DNA of 32,592 nt, taken from positions 1 to 32,592 of the forward strand of contig MHAY01000068.1 of NCBI GenBank assembly GCA_001804705.1, read 5' to 3'. The stretch's first letter is position 1; each line of letters begins with the position of its first letter. Of the stretch, positions 1 to 7,772 are shown in pieces. This DNA comes from Ignavibacteria bacterium RIFOXYC2_FULL_35_21. GTDB taxonomy: Bacteria > Bacteroidota > Ignavibacteria > Kapaibacteriales > UBA2268. A program made the position numbers and the translations under genes. The notes under the pieces were generated by a model, which was not told where the DNA came from, did no database searches, and was given only the letters and a program-made list of their open reading frames with translations.

Positions 1-223
1 TAAAGATAAAAGTTGAAGTAACTAAGAGACTAAATGTATAATGATTTTGAAAGAGGATCTAAATTTTCAACTAATTTTTGGAAATGACCCTTTTCATAAA
101 CAACCTTCCATAATAATGATAAAAATAATTTAAATATATTACGCTCATCAAGAATTAATATTATATAACTCAATGGTAATTATTAATTTGTAATTCGTAA
201 TTCGTAATTCGTAATTGATTATG
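1..223. other. Gene-free left edge
   Basis: No open frame on either strand looks like a protein; all six frames are broken by frequent stops. The stretch is AT-rich, and its last 45 bases form the heptamer array listed separately, which abuts the 3' end of the tRNA gene. I see no recognisable RNA or mobile element. Confidence 0.6.
178..222 (+). repeat. 7-bp tandem array (TCGTAAT/ATTCGTA)
   Basis: Phased heptamers TATTAAT, TTGTAAT, then three exact TCGTAAT units and a decayed TGATTAT. The array ends one base before the discriminator base of the minus-strand tRNA-Ser, so it sits at the 3' end of that gene. On the plus strand it reads ATTCGTA, the orientation seen downstream of the minus-strand genes in this window. 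Confidence 0.85.
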
Positions 224-308
224 CGGAAAGGGTGGGATTCGAACCCACGGTACCTTTCGATACACACGCTTTCCAGGCGTGCCAGTTAAGCCGCTCCTGC
301 ACCTTTCC
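224..308 (-). tRNA. tRNA-Ser (GGA anticodon)
   Basis: The minus strand folds as a class II tRNA of 85 nt. The acceptor stem is GGAAAGG with CCTTTCC, and the discriminator base is G. The anticodon stem is CACGC/GCGTG with loop CTGGAAA, giving anticodon GGA (plus-strand positions 272-274). There is a long variable arm, and the T arm contains GGTTCGAATCC. GGA reads the serine codons UCC and UCU, and a long variable arm with a G discriminator is normal for tRNA-Ser. The 3' CCA is not encoded: the discriminator is followed by CAT, so CCA must be added by nucleotidyltransferase. It is a lone tRNA with no neighbouring tRNA, divergent from the LD-carboxypeptidase gene. Confidence 0.95.
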
Positions 309-358
309 AATTGTTCAAAATTAGCTAATTCCGAGGTCATTGCCAATAAATAGCCTCT

Positions 359-407
359 TTCCGACTATTGACTTCCGACTTCCGACTGTTGACTTCCGAC
401 TTCTGTG
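359..407 (+). repeat. 7-bp tandem array (TTCCGAC)
   Basis: Units in register: TTCCGAC, TATTGAC, TTCCGAC, TTCCGAC, TGTTGAC, TTCCGAC, TTCTGTG. The unit differs from the ATTCGTA type but has the same 7-bp period. The array lies between the 5' end of the tRNA-Ser gene and the LD-carboxypeptidase gene. Confidence 0.85.
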
Positions 408-466
408 TATTTTTGGCTTGTTGTTTGCTCTATTATTTAGTTTGATATATTTAAAATAGAAACGTT

Positions 467-1567
467 ATGAAAAGAAGAAATTTTATTGGAATAGCTGCTG
501 CATCGGCTGTTTTAGCTCCATTATTATCGAAAGGGAATGGTACTTCCTTTATTAATGATTCTCTATTCAAAGAAGATACATCAGACATAAATTATGTTCA
601 AATACCTCAGGATTTGGAATTAATATGCCCTGCTCCAATGAAGAAAGGCTCTGTTGTTGCTGTTACTGCTCCTGCCAGTCCCACGAACCTTTGGGAAATT
701 CATAACGGTATAAATTTTTTCAAAAAAATGGGATGTAAAATTATTTCCGGTAAATCGGTAAACGAAAGACAGTATAAATATAAATATTTTTCTGCTTCGG
801 ATGAAGAACGTGCTAAAGAGTTTATGGGATTCATTCAGGATAAATCTGTTGACTGTATTCTTTGTGCCAGGGGAGGCTACGGTTCAATGAGAATACTCCC
901 TTTACTCGATTATGAAGTTATCAGGCAAAATCCGAAAATTATTATTGGTTTCAGCGATATTACAATACTTATTAATTCGATTCTGAAAAAAAGCGGAGTT
1001 GTAACATTCCATGGTGCAGTTGCATCAACATACTTTCAACAACAGTCTGTGGAAATAATTAAAAAATTGATTTTCAATAACCAAAAATTCACTCCGGTTA
1101 AAATTACTTTCCCAACCGTACAAACTCTTGCAAGCGGTGTAGCTGAAGGACAATTGGTTGGCGGGAATTTGACCATGCTTATTTCATCTCTCGGCACACC
1201 TTATGAAATTGATACACAAGGAAAAATATTATTGATTGAAGAAGTTCAGGAGGAGCCTTATAAGATTGATAAAATGCTTAGTCATCTCTGGCTCGCAGGA
1301 AAGCTTCAGGAAGCAGCAGGAATTGTTGTCGGGTACATTAAAAATATTGATTCAAAAAGAAATTTTTTCCCGGATTATTCTTTTACGATTCGAGAGGTTT
1401 TTGAATCGAGAATCAAACCTCTACAGATTCCTGCAATAATTGGATTGCCTTTCGGGCATTTTGATAATAAACTTCTGTTACCTCTCGGAGTAAAAGCTGA
1501 ACTTAATGCTTCTTTGAAAACATTGACTTTGCTTCAACCTGGAACCAAATCAATTACTAATTATTAG
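467..1567 (+). CDS. LD-carboxypeptidase (peptidase S66 family), probably exported
   Basis: The family cleaves the L,D bond that releases the terminal D-Ala from murein tetrapeptides, as LdcA does in peptidoglycan recycling. S66 motifs are in order: GGYGS near residues 136-140, GFSDIT with the expected nucleophile Ser163, the acidic EEVQEEPYKID block at 258-268 (candidate catalytic Glu258/259), and GLPFGHFDN with His331. This spacing fits the Ser-Glu-His triad known for LdcA. Unlike cytoplasmic LdcA, it starts with MKRRNFIG and a hydrophobic stretch to about residue 20, resembling a twin-arginine signal, followed by a linker of about 30 residues. At 366 aa it is longer than the roughly 300-aa cytoplasmic enzymes by about that leader. 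There is no clear Shine-Dalgarno site. The last codons (SITNY) lie inside a heptamer repeat. Confidence 0.88.
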   Translation: MKRRNFIGIAAASAVLAPLLSKGNGTSFINDSLFKEDTSDINYVQIPQDLELICPAPMKKGSVVAVTAPASPTNLWEIHNGINFFKKMGCKIISGKSVNERQYKYKYFSASDEERAKEFMGFIQDKSVDCILCARGGYGSMRILPLLDYEVIRQNPKIIIGFSDITILINSILKKSGVVTFHGAVASTYFQQQSVEIIKKLIFNNQKFTPVKITFPTVQTLASGVAEGQLVGGNLTMLISSLGTPYEIDTQGKILLIEEVQEEPYKIDKMLSHLWLAGKLQEAAGIVVGYIKNIDSKRNFFPDYSFTIREVFESRIKPLQIPAIIGLPFGHFDNKLLLPLGVKAELNASLKTLTLLQPGTKSITNY

Positions 1568-1586
1568 TTACCAATTACGAATGATG
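1552..1586 (+). repeat. 7-bp array overlapping the 3' end of the LD-carboxypeptidase gene
   Basis: Phased units AATTACT, AATTATT, AGTTACC, AATTACG, AATGATG. The first 16 bases belong to the coding region (stop TAG at 1565-1567), so the protein's C-terminal ITNY is encoded by repeat units. The orientation is the inverse of the arrays that follow minus-strand genes. Confidence 0.7.
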
Positions 1587-1605
1587 GTTGTATATAAAAT
1601 TGTAG

Positions 1606-1625
1606 GGGTTGAATATTTTCAACCC
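1606..1625 (+). terminator. Framed palindrome, possible terminator after the LD-carboxypeptidase gene
   Basis: Stem GGGTTGAA / TTCAACCC with loop TATT, preceded by TGTAG and followed by TTAGTTAATTAATTT. It has the same TGTAGGGG outer frame as the GGGGCAGAA palindromes elsewhere in the window but a different core. The tail is T-rich but not a clean T-run, so termination is plausible rather than certain. Confidence 0.45.
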
Positions 1626-1643
1626 TTAGTTAATTAATTTTGG

Positions 1644-1651
1644 TAATTTTG
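1644..1651 (+). promoter_or_regulatory. Candidate Bacteroidota-type -7 box before nadD
   Basis: TAATTTTG matches the TAnnTTTG consensus known for Bacteroidota primary promoters and lies 35 bases before the nadD start. No well-placed -33 TTTG box is visible, so this is a weak call. Confidence 0.25.
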
Positions 1652-1686
1652 AAAAGTTATAGAATTCTTAATATTTAAAATCAAAA

Positions 1687-2310
1687 ATGAAGAATCTTAA
1701 TAGAATCGGGATATTCGGAGGTACATTTAATCCGATTGATAATGCTCATATTGCAATTGCAAAACAATTCATTCAAGAATTAAATATTTACAAATGCTAT
1801 ATAATACCCGCAAATGTTTCCCCATTTAAAACAAGCAATAATGATACATTCCAAATATCATCAGAATTTAGGATACAAATGTTAAAACTCGCTTTTGCGG
1901 ATGAGCAAAAATTTATAATAGATACTTATGAGATTGATAAAGGCGGGATTTCCTATTCTTATGATACAATCCGATACATACAATTGAAACACCCGAATGC
2001 AGAAATTTTCATTTTAATTGGTAGTGACCAGGCAGTCAGCTTTAAAGAATGGAAAGAATGGGAATGGATTTTAAAAAATACGCGAATTTGCGTTGCTATG
2101 AGACTTGGTTTTTCTACAAGAGAGGAAATTACTGAACTATTGAAAATTGATAATAAAGTACCTCACATTCTGAAATCCCCAATAATAAAAATATCAGCCA
2201 CAGAAATAAGACAAAAACTTCTCAAGGGTGATTCAATAAATGAGTATATTCCACGGGATGTCGAGGATTATATTAGAACAAATAAATTGTATTTGCCAAA
2301 AATATCCTAA
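1687..2310 (+). CDS. nadD: Nicotinate-nucleotide adenylyltransferase, NadD-like, with altered active-site motif
   Basis: NadD adenylates nicotinate mononucleotide with ATP to make deamido-NAD in NAD synthesis. Length (207 aa) and layout fit: GIFGGTFNP at residues 8-16, IPANVSPFK at 40-48 (family PPHK region), LIGSDQAVSFKEW at 110-122, and the C-terminal nucleotidyltransferase signature ISATEIR at 169-175. The N-terminal motif, normally HxGH (as in FDPIHNGH), reads DNAH at residues 18-21: the first His is Asp and the Gly is Ala, while the second His is kept. The codons are plainly GAT AAT GCT CAT, so this is not a translation slip. Everything else is well preserved, so I call it NadD; altered specificity or reduced activity is possible. 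It follows the LD-carboxypeptidase gene after 119 bp and converges on hpt. Confidence 0.85.
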   Translation: MKNLNRIGIFGGTFNPIDNAHIAIAKQFIQELNIYKCYIIPANVSPFKTSNNDTFQISSEFRIQMLKLAFADEQKFIIDTYEIDKGGISYSYDTIRYIQLKHPNAEIFILIGSDQAVSFKEWKEWEWILKNTRICVAMRLGFSTREEITELLKIDNKVPHILKSPIIKISATEIRQKLLKGDSINEYIPRDVEDYIRTNKLYLPKIS

Positions 2311-2324
2311 TAGACTTTAGACTG
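2311..2324 (+). repeat. Two-unit heptamer TAGACTT/TAGACTG
   Basis: Two adjacent 7-base units immediately after the nadD stop codon. Alone this is too short to be significant; it is listed because it has the same period as the other arrays in this window. Confidence 0.4.
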
Positions 2325-2341
2325 ACAGGCTAAGCATTGTT

Positions 2342-2369
2342 AATTATTAATTGTGAATTTTTAATTGTT
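2342..2369 (+). repeat. 7-bp array in the nadD/hpt convergent spacer
   Basis: Units AATTATT, AATTGTG, AATTTTT, AATTGTT in register, ending 7 bases before the end of the minus-strand hpt gene. No intrinsic terminator with a T-run is evident in this convergent spacer. Confidence 0.6.
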
Positions 2370-2376
2370 TCTGTCT

Positions 2377-2943
2377 CTACTCTTCCTCATGTGAATAAAT
2401 GGCAGGCAGATTCCTTCCCGACTCACCAAAGTCGAGTCCGTATCCTATAACAAAAAATGGTGGTATCTCTAATCCTAAGTACTTCAAATCTATATTAATC
2501 TTTCTCATAGCAGGTTTAGACAATAATGCTGCTACTTCAATAGAAGCCGGATTTAGAAATTTGAGTTTGTCTATCAGTTTATTCAAAGTATATCCGGTGT
2601 CAACAATATCTTCTATGATAATTATATCTTTTCCGGTTACATCCAACTTGCTTATCATCAAATTTACTTCACCCGTACTTTTCATATAGTTTCCATAGCT
2701 CTTGGCTGATACTGTGTCAATTTCACACTCAAGTTCAATTTTTCTCAGAAGGTCGGATGCAAAGAACATTGAACCTTTAAGTACAATTAAAAATAGTGGC
2801 TTTTTCCCGCGGTAATCCTCGTTAATTCTTTCGGCTATATTAGAAACCAATTGCTCGATTTCAGATTCTCTTATTAAAACCTTGAACTTCTTTTGATTGA
2901 TGAATACAGTATTTGAATGACTTTGCATAGTACCTTTGTTCAT
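2377..2943 (-). CDS. hpt: Hypoxanthine phosphoribosyltransferase
   Basis: This cytoplasmic purine-salvage enzyme joins hypoxanthine or guanine to PRPP to make IMP or GMP. The PRPP loop is DIIIIEDIVDTGYTL at residues 106-120, with the EDxxDTG core of the family. VLKGSMFFASDL at 54-65 is the first PRPP/Mg segment (KGSxxFxxDL), SKPAMRK is near 142-148, and the C-terminal base/Mg region is VIGYGLDFGESGRNLP. The 188-aa length is typical. A second possible start (Met6, position 2928) has AAAGG only four bases upstream, while Met1 has a weak GAGAAG; I kept Met1. The gene follows tilS on the same strand after 91 bp. tilS and hpt adjoin in many bacteria, so co-transcription is likely despite the palindrome between them. 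Confidence 0.95.
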   Translation of the reverse strand: MNKGTMQSHSNTVFINQKKFKVLIRESEIEQLVSNIAERINEDYRGKKPLFLIVLKGSMFFASDLLRKIELECEIDTVSAKSYGNYMKSTGEVNLMISKLDVTGKDIIIIEDIVDTGYTLNKLIDKLKFLNPASIEVAALLSKPAMRKINIDLKYLGLEIPPFFVIGYGLDFGESGRNLPAIYSHEEE

Positions 2944-2982
2944 ATTTTACACTTCTCATTATTCATAATCCTACACTTAAAA

Positions 2983-3010
2983 GTACAGACGCATTGCAAT
3001 GCGTCTCTAC
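2983..3010. repeat. 28-bp palindrome, GTAGAGAC frame
   Basis: A near-perfect inverted repeat: GTACAGACGCATTG followed by CAATGCGTCTCTAC, with a single mismatch between the arms. It lies between tilS and hpt. It belongs to the GTAGAGAC...GTCTCTAC type; a related copy occurs near 18020-18042. No T-run follows on either strand, so it need not terminate transcription. Confidence 0.85.
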
Positions 3011-3034
3011 ACCCAACACTCATCACCTTTGAAC

Positions 3035-4525
3035 TCATTTACATTTAATTAATTCTGCTCTCAAATACCTTGTTGTTTTAACTGTTATTTTAAATCTATC
3101 GTCAATTCTAAGTCCACATACCCATATAATATCCTTACCCGTTGTCAATAATAAAATATCCTGTTTATCAATCAATGAAATTTTATTATTAATAAGAAAA
3201 TCACTTATTTTCATTTTACCTTTCATACCCAGAGGAATGAAAGTGTCTCCCTTTTGCCATCTCCTGATTATTAACCGGGATGGGAGCAAATCAAAATCAA
3301 GAAATTCTATACTTCCCGATTCAACCAATCTCACACTTTTCTTTTTAACTTCGCTAAGAATGATTTTGTTTCCTTCAATCTCATACTCACCATGTGCACC
3401 CACAACTGTGGGTGCATCCACAACTGTGGGCTTCTCAATCTCAATCATGTTAACAAGGTTTTTCTTTCTTTTTCCTATTATCAGGCTGTTTCTATCCCTT
3501 AAAGCATACAAATCTTTGCTAATATCAACAATCGTACCAATGTTGGAGTCAGCCATATTCTTGATTCTGTCAATTAAGTTCATTGGCAAAGCGGGTTGAT
3601 GGTATTTAGTTGTAATTAAATGCTGAAGAAGCTCTCCCTGTATAAATTCATCCAGGTTATTAAACATGCTCAATTTAATTGAAAATCCTTCGGTAGTCTT
3701 GTTGAAGGTGATTTTATCAACAAATGAATCAATATATTCGCTGACGAACCTATCTGCTCCGGTTAATAATTTTGTTGTTCTGTATATTTTATCATTAATC
3801 GAAGGCTCGAATTCATTTTTAATAAAAGGCAATAGTTTTCCTCTTATTTTATTTCGTGTAAAATTCATCAGTAAGTTGGTTTCATCTTCTCTCCACTTTA
3901 TCCCTCTTTGTCCTGCATAAGTTTTTAAATCATATTTTGATATATTAATTAGGGGCCGTATCAAACAAATTTTTTTTGTGAGATATCTCTTCTTTGGAAT
4001 ACCGCATAATCCTGTAAGTCCTGTTCCTCTTAATAAATTGAGAAAGAAAGTTTCTGTCATGTCATCTAAAGTATGTGCTGTAGCAACCATTGAACAATTG
4101 AAATGTTGTGCTGCTCTTTCGAGAAAATTATAACGAAGAATCCGTGCCGAATGTTCGATACTTAACGAATTCTTACTTGCATATTGCCTAACATCACCTG
4201 TACCTGAAAAAAATTCTAATCTATATGAAGTCGAAATTTTTTTCGTAAACTTTTCATCTTCATCAGATTGTTTACCTCTCAATTTATGATTGAAATGTAC
4301 GGGAAAAATTTTAAAGTTATGAAACTTAGAAAGCCGATACATTATATCGAGCAATGTAACGGAATCTACTCCACCACTCACTGCAATGAGTATTCTATCA
4401 CCATCTTCAATATATAATTCATTGAATAGAAAATTCTCAACCCTTTTTATCAGAATATCTGTAAATTGAGAATCTTCTTTTTTATCCGGCTTCTCTATAT
4501 CAACTTTTTGAAGCTTATTCTTCAT
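3035..4525 (-). CDS. tilS: tRNA(Ile)-lysidine synthase
   Basis: TilS adds lysine to C34 of the CAU-anticodon tRNA-Ile so that it reads AUA. The ATP PP-loop is VSGGVDS at residues 49-55. It is followed by PVHFNHKLRG, the segment MVATAHTLDDMTETFFLNLL, and RGTGLTGLCGIP, all standard for TilS. A central linker domain precedes the C-terminal domain (about 410-490), recognisable by RRWQKGDTFIPLGM and KISDFLINNKI. At 496 aa it is somewhat longer than usual (about 430-450). Part of the excess is a 12-residue in-frame direct duplication, PTVVDA-PTVVGA at 366-377, encoded by two 18-bp palindromic units in the linker before the C-terminal domain. The gene is first in a tilS-hpt unit and starts just downstream of the neighbouring gene's terminator. 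Confidence 0.95.
   Translation of the reverse strand: MKNKLQKVDIEKPDKKEDSQFTDILIKRVENFLFNELYIEDGDRILIAVSGGVDSVTLLDIMYRLSKFHNFKIFPVHFNHKLRGKQSDEDEKFTKKISTSYRLEFFSGTGDVRQYASKNSLSIEHSARILRYNFLERAAQHFNCSMVATAHTLDDMTETFFLNLLRGTGLTGLCGIPKKRYLTKKICLIRPLINISKYDLKTYAGQRGIKWREDETNLLMNFTRNKIRGKLLPFIKNEFEPSINDKIYRTTKLLTGADRFVSEYIDSFVDKITFNKTTEGFSIKLSMFNNLDEFIQGELLQHLITTKYHQPALPMNLIDRIKNMADSNIGTIVDISKDLYALRDRNSLIIGKRKKNLVNMIEIEKPTVVDAPTVVGAHGEYEIEGNKIILSEVKKKSVRLVESGSIEFLDFDLLPSRLIIRRWQKGDTFIPLGMKGKMKISDFLINNKISLIDKQDILLLTTGKDIIWVCGLRIDDRFKITVKTTRYLRAELIKCK
3395..3430. repeat. Two 18-bp palindromic units inside tilS
   Basis: Units TGCACCCACAACTGTGGG and TGCATCCACAACTGTGGG are adjacent and differ at one base. 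Together with the next TGC, the first unit forms a 9-bp inverted repeat (GCACCCACA / TGTGGGTGC) around AC. Each unit is a multiple of three and adds six residues without breaking the frame. Confidence 0.9.
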
Positions 4526-4578
4526 AATAATTTGAACAATTTGTTAACTGTCTTTTATCAATATTAATACAAAATTTC

Positions 4579-4612
4579 AAAAAAAAAGCGGTAAACTTAT
4601 GCTCACCGCTTT
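4579..4612 (-). terminator. Intrinsic terminator of the T9SS sialidase-like gene
   Basis: Read on the minus strand, AAAGCGGT pairs with ACCGCTTT across a 12-base loop and is followed by a nine-T run. It begins about 20 bases past the stop codon of the secreted protein gene and lies before tilS, so the large gene is a separate transcription unit. Confidence 0.85.
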
Positions 4613-4631
4613 ATTCATCTATTTAAATCTA

Positions 4632-7556
4632 TCATTTATTAACAACAATCGGGATTGTCCTGCTTGTTTTTCCAACATTCGCCCTGCAATAATACACCCC
4701 ATCATTAAGAGTGCTAATATTAATATCAAAATCACAACTGCCCGAATTTAGACGTCCCTTATAAATTTGTAAAACCTCATTACCAATAATGTCATAAAGT
4801 GAAATTCTGGCTTCATCTCCAAATGGCAAGAACATACTGAACTTTGTAGTATTTGACACTGGATTTGGTGATGCTTCAAGTGTTAATCCGGAATAAAGAT
4901 ATTGCAATTCATCTACGAGGGCTGGTGAATCGTCAATCCTAAGGTCATCAATATACCATCCGTCACGGTTGTTGAAATTGTTTGAATATAATTCAAAGGC
5001 AATCATCACGGTATCACCTATATAATCTGCTAATCCGATCCTTTCACTATACCATGAACTTGTAGCTATATCATCGGTAAATCCTGCTGACCTGTCAGAA
5101 TTAACAGATAAAACACCTTTCCATGTAACACCGAAATCAGATGATACATAAACTATTCCATAATCACCATTTTTATGAATGATTGCAATATGTTCAAAGC
5201 TTAAGGTTGTTTTTTCCTGAGAAATTATTACCGGTGGAAAATAAACATAATTAAATGCATTATTCTGATACTTTCCCTCAGGAGAATCAGTAAGAGAATT
5301 GGGTGCGGAAATACTCTTAACTGTCGTTGTTCCCCATCCTTCGGTTGTATATTTCGCGATAGGGTCCGGGGTAGTATCAAAATTATCAGTCAATTCACTT
5401 AAAACATCTCCGGCATATGCAATAAATTTATCTGAAAAGTCGCTCTCAGTCTCAATTTGTCCTCTTTTAGCTATTGCTTTTAATTTAATCAAATGAAATT
5501 GATTGGGTGAAATGTTAAGTGCGATGCTTGAATTTTGGCCTGCCTGAATACTCCCTGAAAAAGTTTGATTCATAGCATCATCAACATATATATCAACTTT
5601 AATAACATCATGACAATAAGTACTGTCTGTATGGTACATAGGATTTTCCCATGAAAGTAATACCCCATTGCTTGTGGGTTTGGTTGATATTTTAGAAGGA
5701 GGAAAAGGTTTTAAACCACCTCCTGCTACAACAGATTGATAAATCAAAGCGCTTTCCAAATCCTCACTTGTATGAGTCTTTATGCTGTATGTATATTGCT
5801 GGCCATCAACAACACTGCCGTCAACATAAGTTTGTATTCCTTTATTCACACGAGCTATTTCGACATCATTACGATAAACAATTATTACAAAATCTCCGAG
5901 CGGGTCAGAAAGTTGATTGACTGACGGGTCAATCCAATTTAAAGTAACACTGTTCGGAGACTGATAATCGCTTATTGTAGCAAGAGCAGTAGGAGCTTTC
6001 GGATTTGTTGAGAGCAAGGCAACATATACATCATTCGTATAAAATGAAGTATTATATCCGCTTGGCATCCACCAGCATGGATATATTTTTCCGTTATAAG
6101 CTGTAATTGATGTATAGTCTCCCCAGTAATAATTACCATTATCACCAATAATATCATCGGGACTGTTGAGATAAATCATTTGTGGAGTAATCCTCATATT
6201 CCTGAAGTTCGCACCATCATTTGATACTGCAAGATAAACATCAAAACCATTATTATCAGGGTCATTTTGCGAACTATAATACACAACGGCAACAATACCG
6301 GTTTTAGGGTCAACGCAAACATTCGGAAACCACATATCGTTTCCATACTGATTATCATCTATACGGATTTTACTTGCCCAGTCTGCTCCCCCATTCGTTG
6401 ACTTTGCAAAATATAGCCTCGTTAAACCGTTTTCATCCTTTCCCGTTTGAACAATATAAATATATCCTCTTCTTGGACCATTTGAGTGGTCAACAGCCAT
6501 ATAGGGCAATGATGACACTCTCATATTGCCTTTGTTTACGAGGACATCCCGATGGCTGATTGAATTTACCATTCCAATAGGTACGACAGATTGAACTTTT
6601 TTTGGCCCTCCAAGCCAGGTAGTACCTCCATCAATTGATTTTTGGAACAATACATCATCGTTATTATTATTTGGATTTCTCCAAACAACATAAATTTCAC
6701 CATTTGTGCCAACAACTGGTATAGCCGATTGAGATTCGTAAGTATTACCACCTGGGATAAGGTATGGTTGTGACCAACTCTCACCGGCATCAGATGACTT
6801 AGAAAAGCAAATACCTGCACTTTGACCAAACCTTTTCCATGTAATATATATATTATCTTTGAATGGAGAACTAATATTAGCATCGGCAGTAATACTATAC
6901 CTGTCATGAAAAACCTGGTTTAGGGAACCCTGGATTGATAATGCAATCGGGACCTGTTCTTCCCATGTCTTGCCGCCATCTTTTGACCTGCAGACAAATA
7001 ATCCATTATCATAATTTCTATCCTGATTATCAATTTGAGCTACTCCATAAGAATAATAGCACCAACCACGAGAATCGAAGGTCAAACCCGGGTCAAAAAC
7101 CAGCATATTAAAACCTGGAGGTATTTCAATTGGTTGTCCATTGTTATCGGGAGTAGAGGAATGAGACCATGTTTTAAAACCGTCAAATGTTGCATAAGCA
7201 CTCATTCGATAACCTGTTTGGGCGTTTAGGTAATAATAATCATTCGCCCCGGCTACAATGTTATCCGGATTTGTCGGATTATATGTAATCCACGTTTCCG
7301 ATTGGTTATTGTTCCCGCCGGACAGATTTTTAATTTCAAAACCGTCAGCCATTATCCTATCTGAGCCGGTATATTTACTCATTGCTTCAGGTGGAAAATT
7401 TTTATAAAATACCTTCCTGGCTCTGCTTTCGGCTCTATCTCTATTTGTCCAGTTTATATCGAGGTATTCCGGCAGTTGCCTTGCATCATATTGAGACAAA
7501 AGTTCAATGCATGAAGCTAAAATTACAACTATAAAAAGAGGTAAATATTTTTTCAT
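4632..7556 (-). CDS. Secreted sialidase-fold/FN3 protein with T9SS sorting tail
   Basis: The start was placed at the ATG at 7556 (MKKYLPLF...), 16 codons into the longest frame, because AAGGA lies eight bases upstream and a classical signal peptide begins there; this gives 974 aa. After the signal peptide, residues to about 520 carry repeated Asp-box (BNR) motifs such as SKDGGKTW, SSDAGESW, SIDGGTTW and STNGGADW, typical of the sialidase-type beta-propeller. Two fibronectin-III-like domains follow (from APTALATISDY and PFPPSKIST). Next is a jelly-roll-like region ending GWYIDDLRIDD, then a type A T9SS tail beginning LEASPNPVSN and ending TIPIVVNK. The propeller suggests carbohydrate or protein binding at the cell surface, but no full set of sialidase catalytic residues could be assigned, so enzymatic activity is not claimed. 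It is flanked by its own terminator. Confidence 0.85.
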   Translation of the reverse strand: MKKYLPLFIVVILASCIELLSQYDARQLPEYLDINWTNRDRAESRARKVFYKNFPPEAMSKYTGSDRIMADGFEIKNLSGGNNNQSETWITYNPTNPDNIVAGANDYYYLNAQTGYRMSAYATFDGFKTWSHSSTPDNNGQPIEIPPGFNMLVFDPGLTFDSRGWCYYSYGVAQIDNQDRNYDNGLFVCRSKDGGKTWEEQVPIALSIQGSLNQVFHDRYSITADANISSPFKDNIYITWKRFGQSAGICFSKSSDAGESWSQPYLIPGGNTYESQSAIPVVGTNGEIYVVWRNPNNNNDDVLFQKSIDGGTTWLGGPKKVQSVVPIGMVNSISHRDVLVNKGNMRVSSLPYMAVDHSNGPRRGYIYIVQTGKDENGLTRLYFAKSTNGGADWASKIRIDDNQYGNDMWFPNVCVDPKTGIVAVVYYSSQNDPDNNGFDVYLAVSNDGANFRNMRITPQMIYLNSPDDIIGDNGNYYWGDYTSITAYNGKIYPCWWMPSGYNTSFYTNDVYVALLSTNPKAPTALATISDYQSPNSVTLNWIDPSVNQLSDPLGDFVIIVYRNDVEIARVNKGIQTYVDGSVVDGQQYTYSIKTHTSEDLESALIYQSVVAGGGLKPFPPSKISTKPTSNGVLLSWENPMYHTDSTYCHDVIKVDIYVDDAMNQTFSGSIQAGQNSSIALNISPNQFHLIKLKAIAKRGQIETESDFSDKFIAYAGDVLSELTDNFDTTPDPIAKYTTEGWGTTTVKSISAPNSLTDSPEGKYQNNAFNYVYFPPVIISQEKTTLSFEHIAIIHKNGDYGIVYVSSDFGVTWKGVLSVNSDRSAGFTDDIATSSWYSERIGLADYIGDTVMIAFELYSNNFNNRDGWYIDDLRIDDSPALVDELQYLYSGLTLEASPNPVSNTTKFSMFLPFGDEARISLYDIIGNEVLQIYKGRLNSGSCDFDINISTLNDGVYYCRANVGKTSRTIPIVVNK

Positions 7557-7681
7557 TTTAACATCCTTAATTGTTTTCTTAAATATAATCGAATACATCA
7601 ACAAATTATTGATTTCAAAAATGTAACTTAAGAAAAAAAGTGAAAATAATAAAATGAGTAGATGCTGTCTAACAAATGAAG

Positions 7682-7701
7682 GGGCAGAAAATCTTCTGCC
7701 C
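7682..7701. repeat. Framed palindrome (GGGCAGAA core)
   Basis: Inverted repeat GGGCAGAA / TTCTGCCC around AATC. It is the first of two copies, 62 bp apart, in the spacer between the rluA-like gene and the large secreted protein gene. Confidence 0.85.
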
Positions 7702-7743
7702 TCGTGGTTGTCAATTATTTATTAAGATAATCAATTTTTGTAG

Positions 7744-7772
7744 GGGCAGAAAATCTTCTGCCCTTTTTTTTT
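7744..7772 (+). repeat. Framed palindrome with a T-run, touching the rluA-like stop codon
   Basis: GGGCAGAA / TTCTGCCC around AATC, preceded by TGTAG and followed on the plus strand by nine T. The hairpin plus T-run has terminator form for plus-strand transcription, yet both flanking genes are on the minus strand. On that strand the hairpin is followed by CTACAAAAATTG. The T-run overlaps the complement of the rluA-like stop codon (7771-7773). Confidence 0.8.

Noticed and set aside
1-223. Remnant protein gene at the left edge
   Set aside because: All frames on both strands contain closely spaced stops, and no peptide resembling a domain was found.
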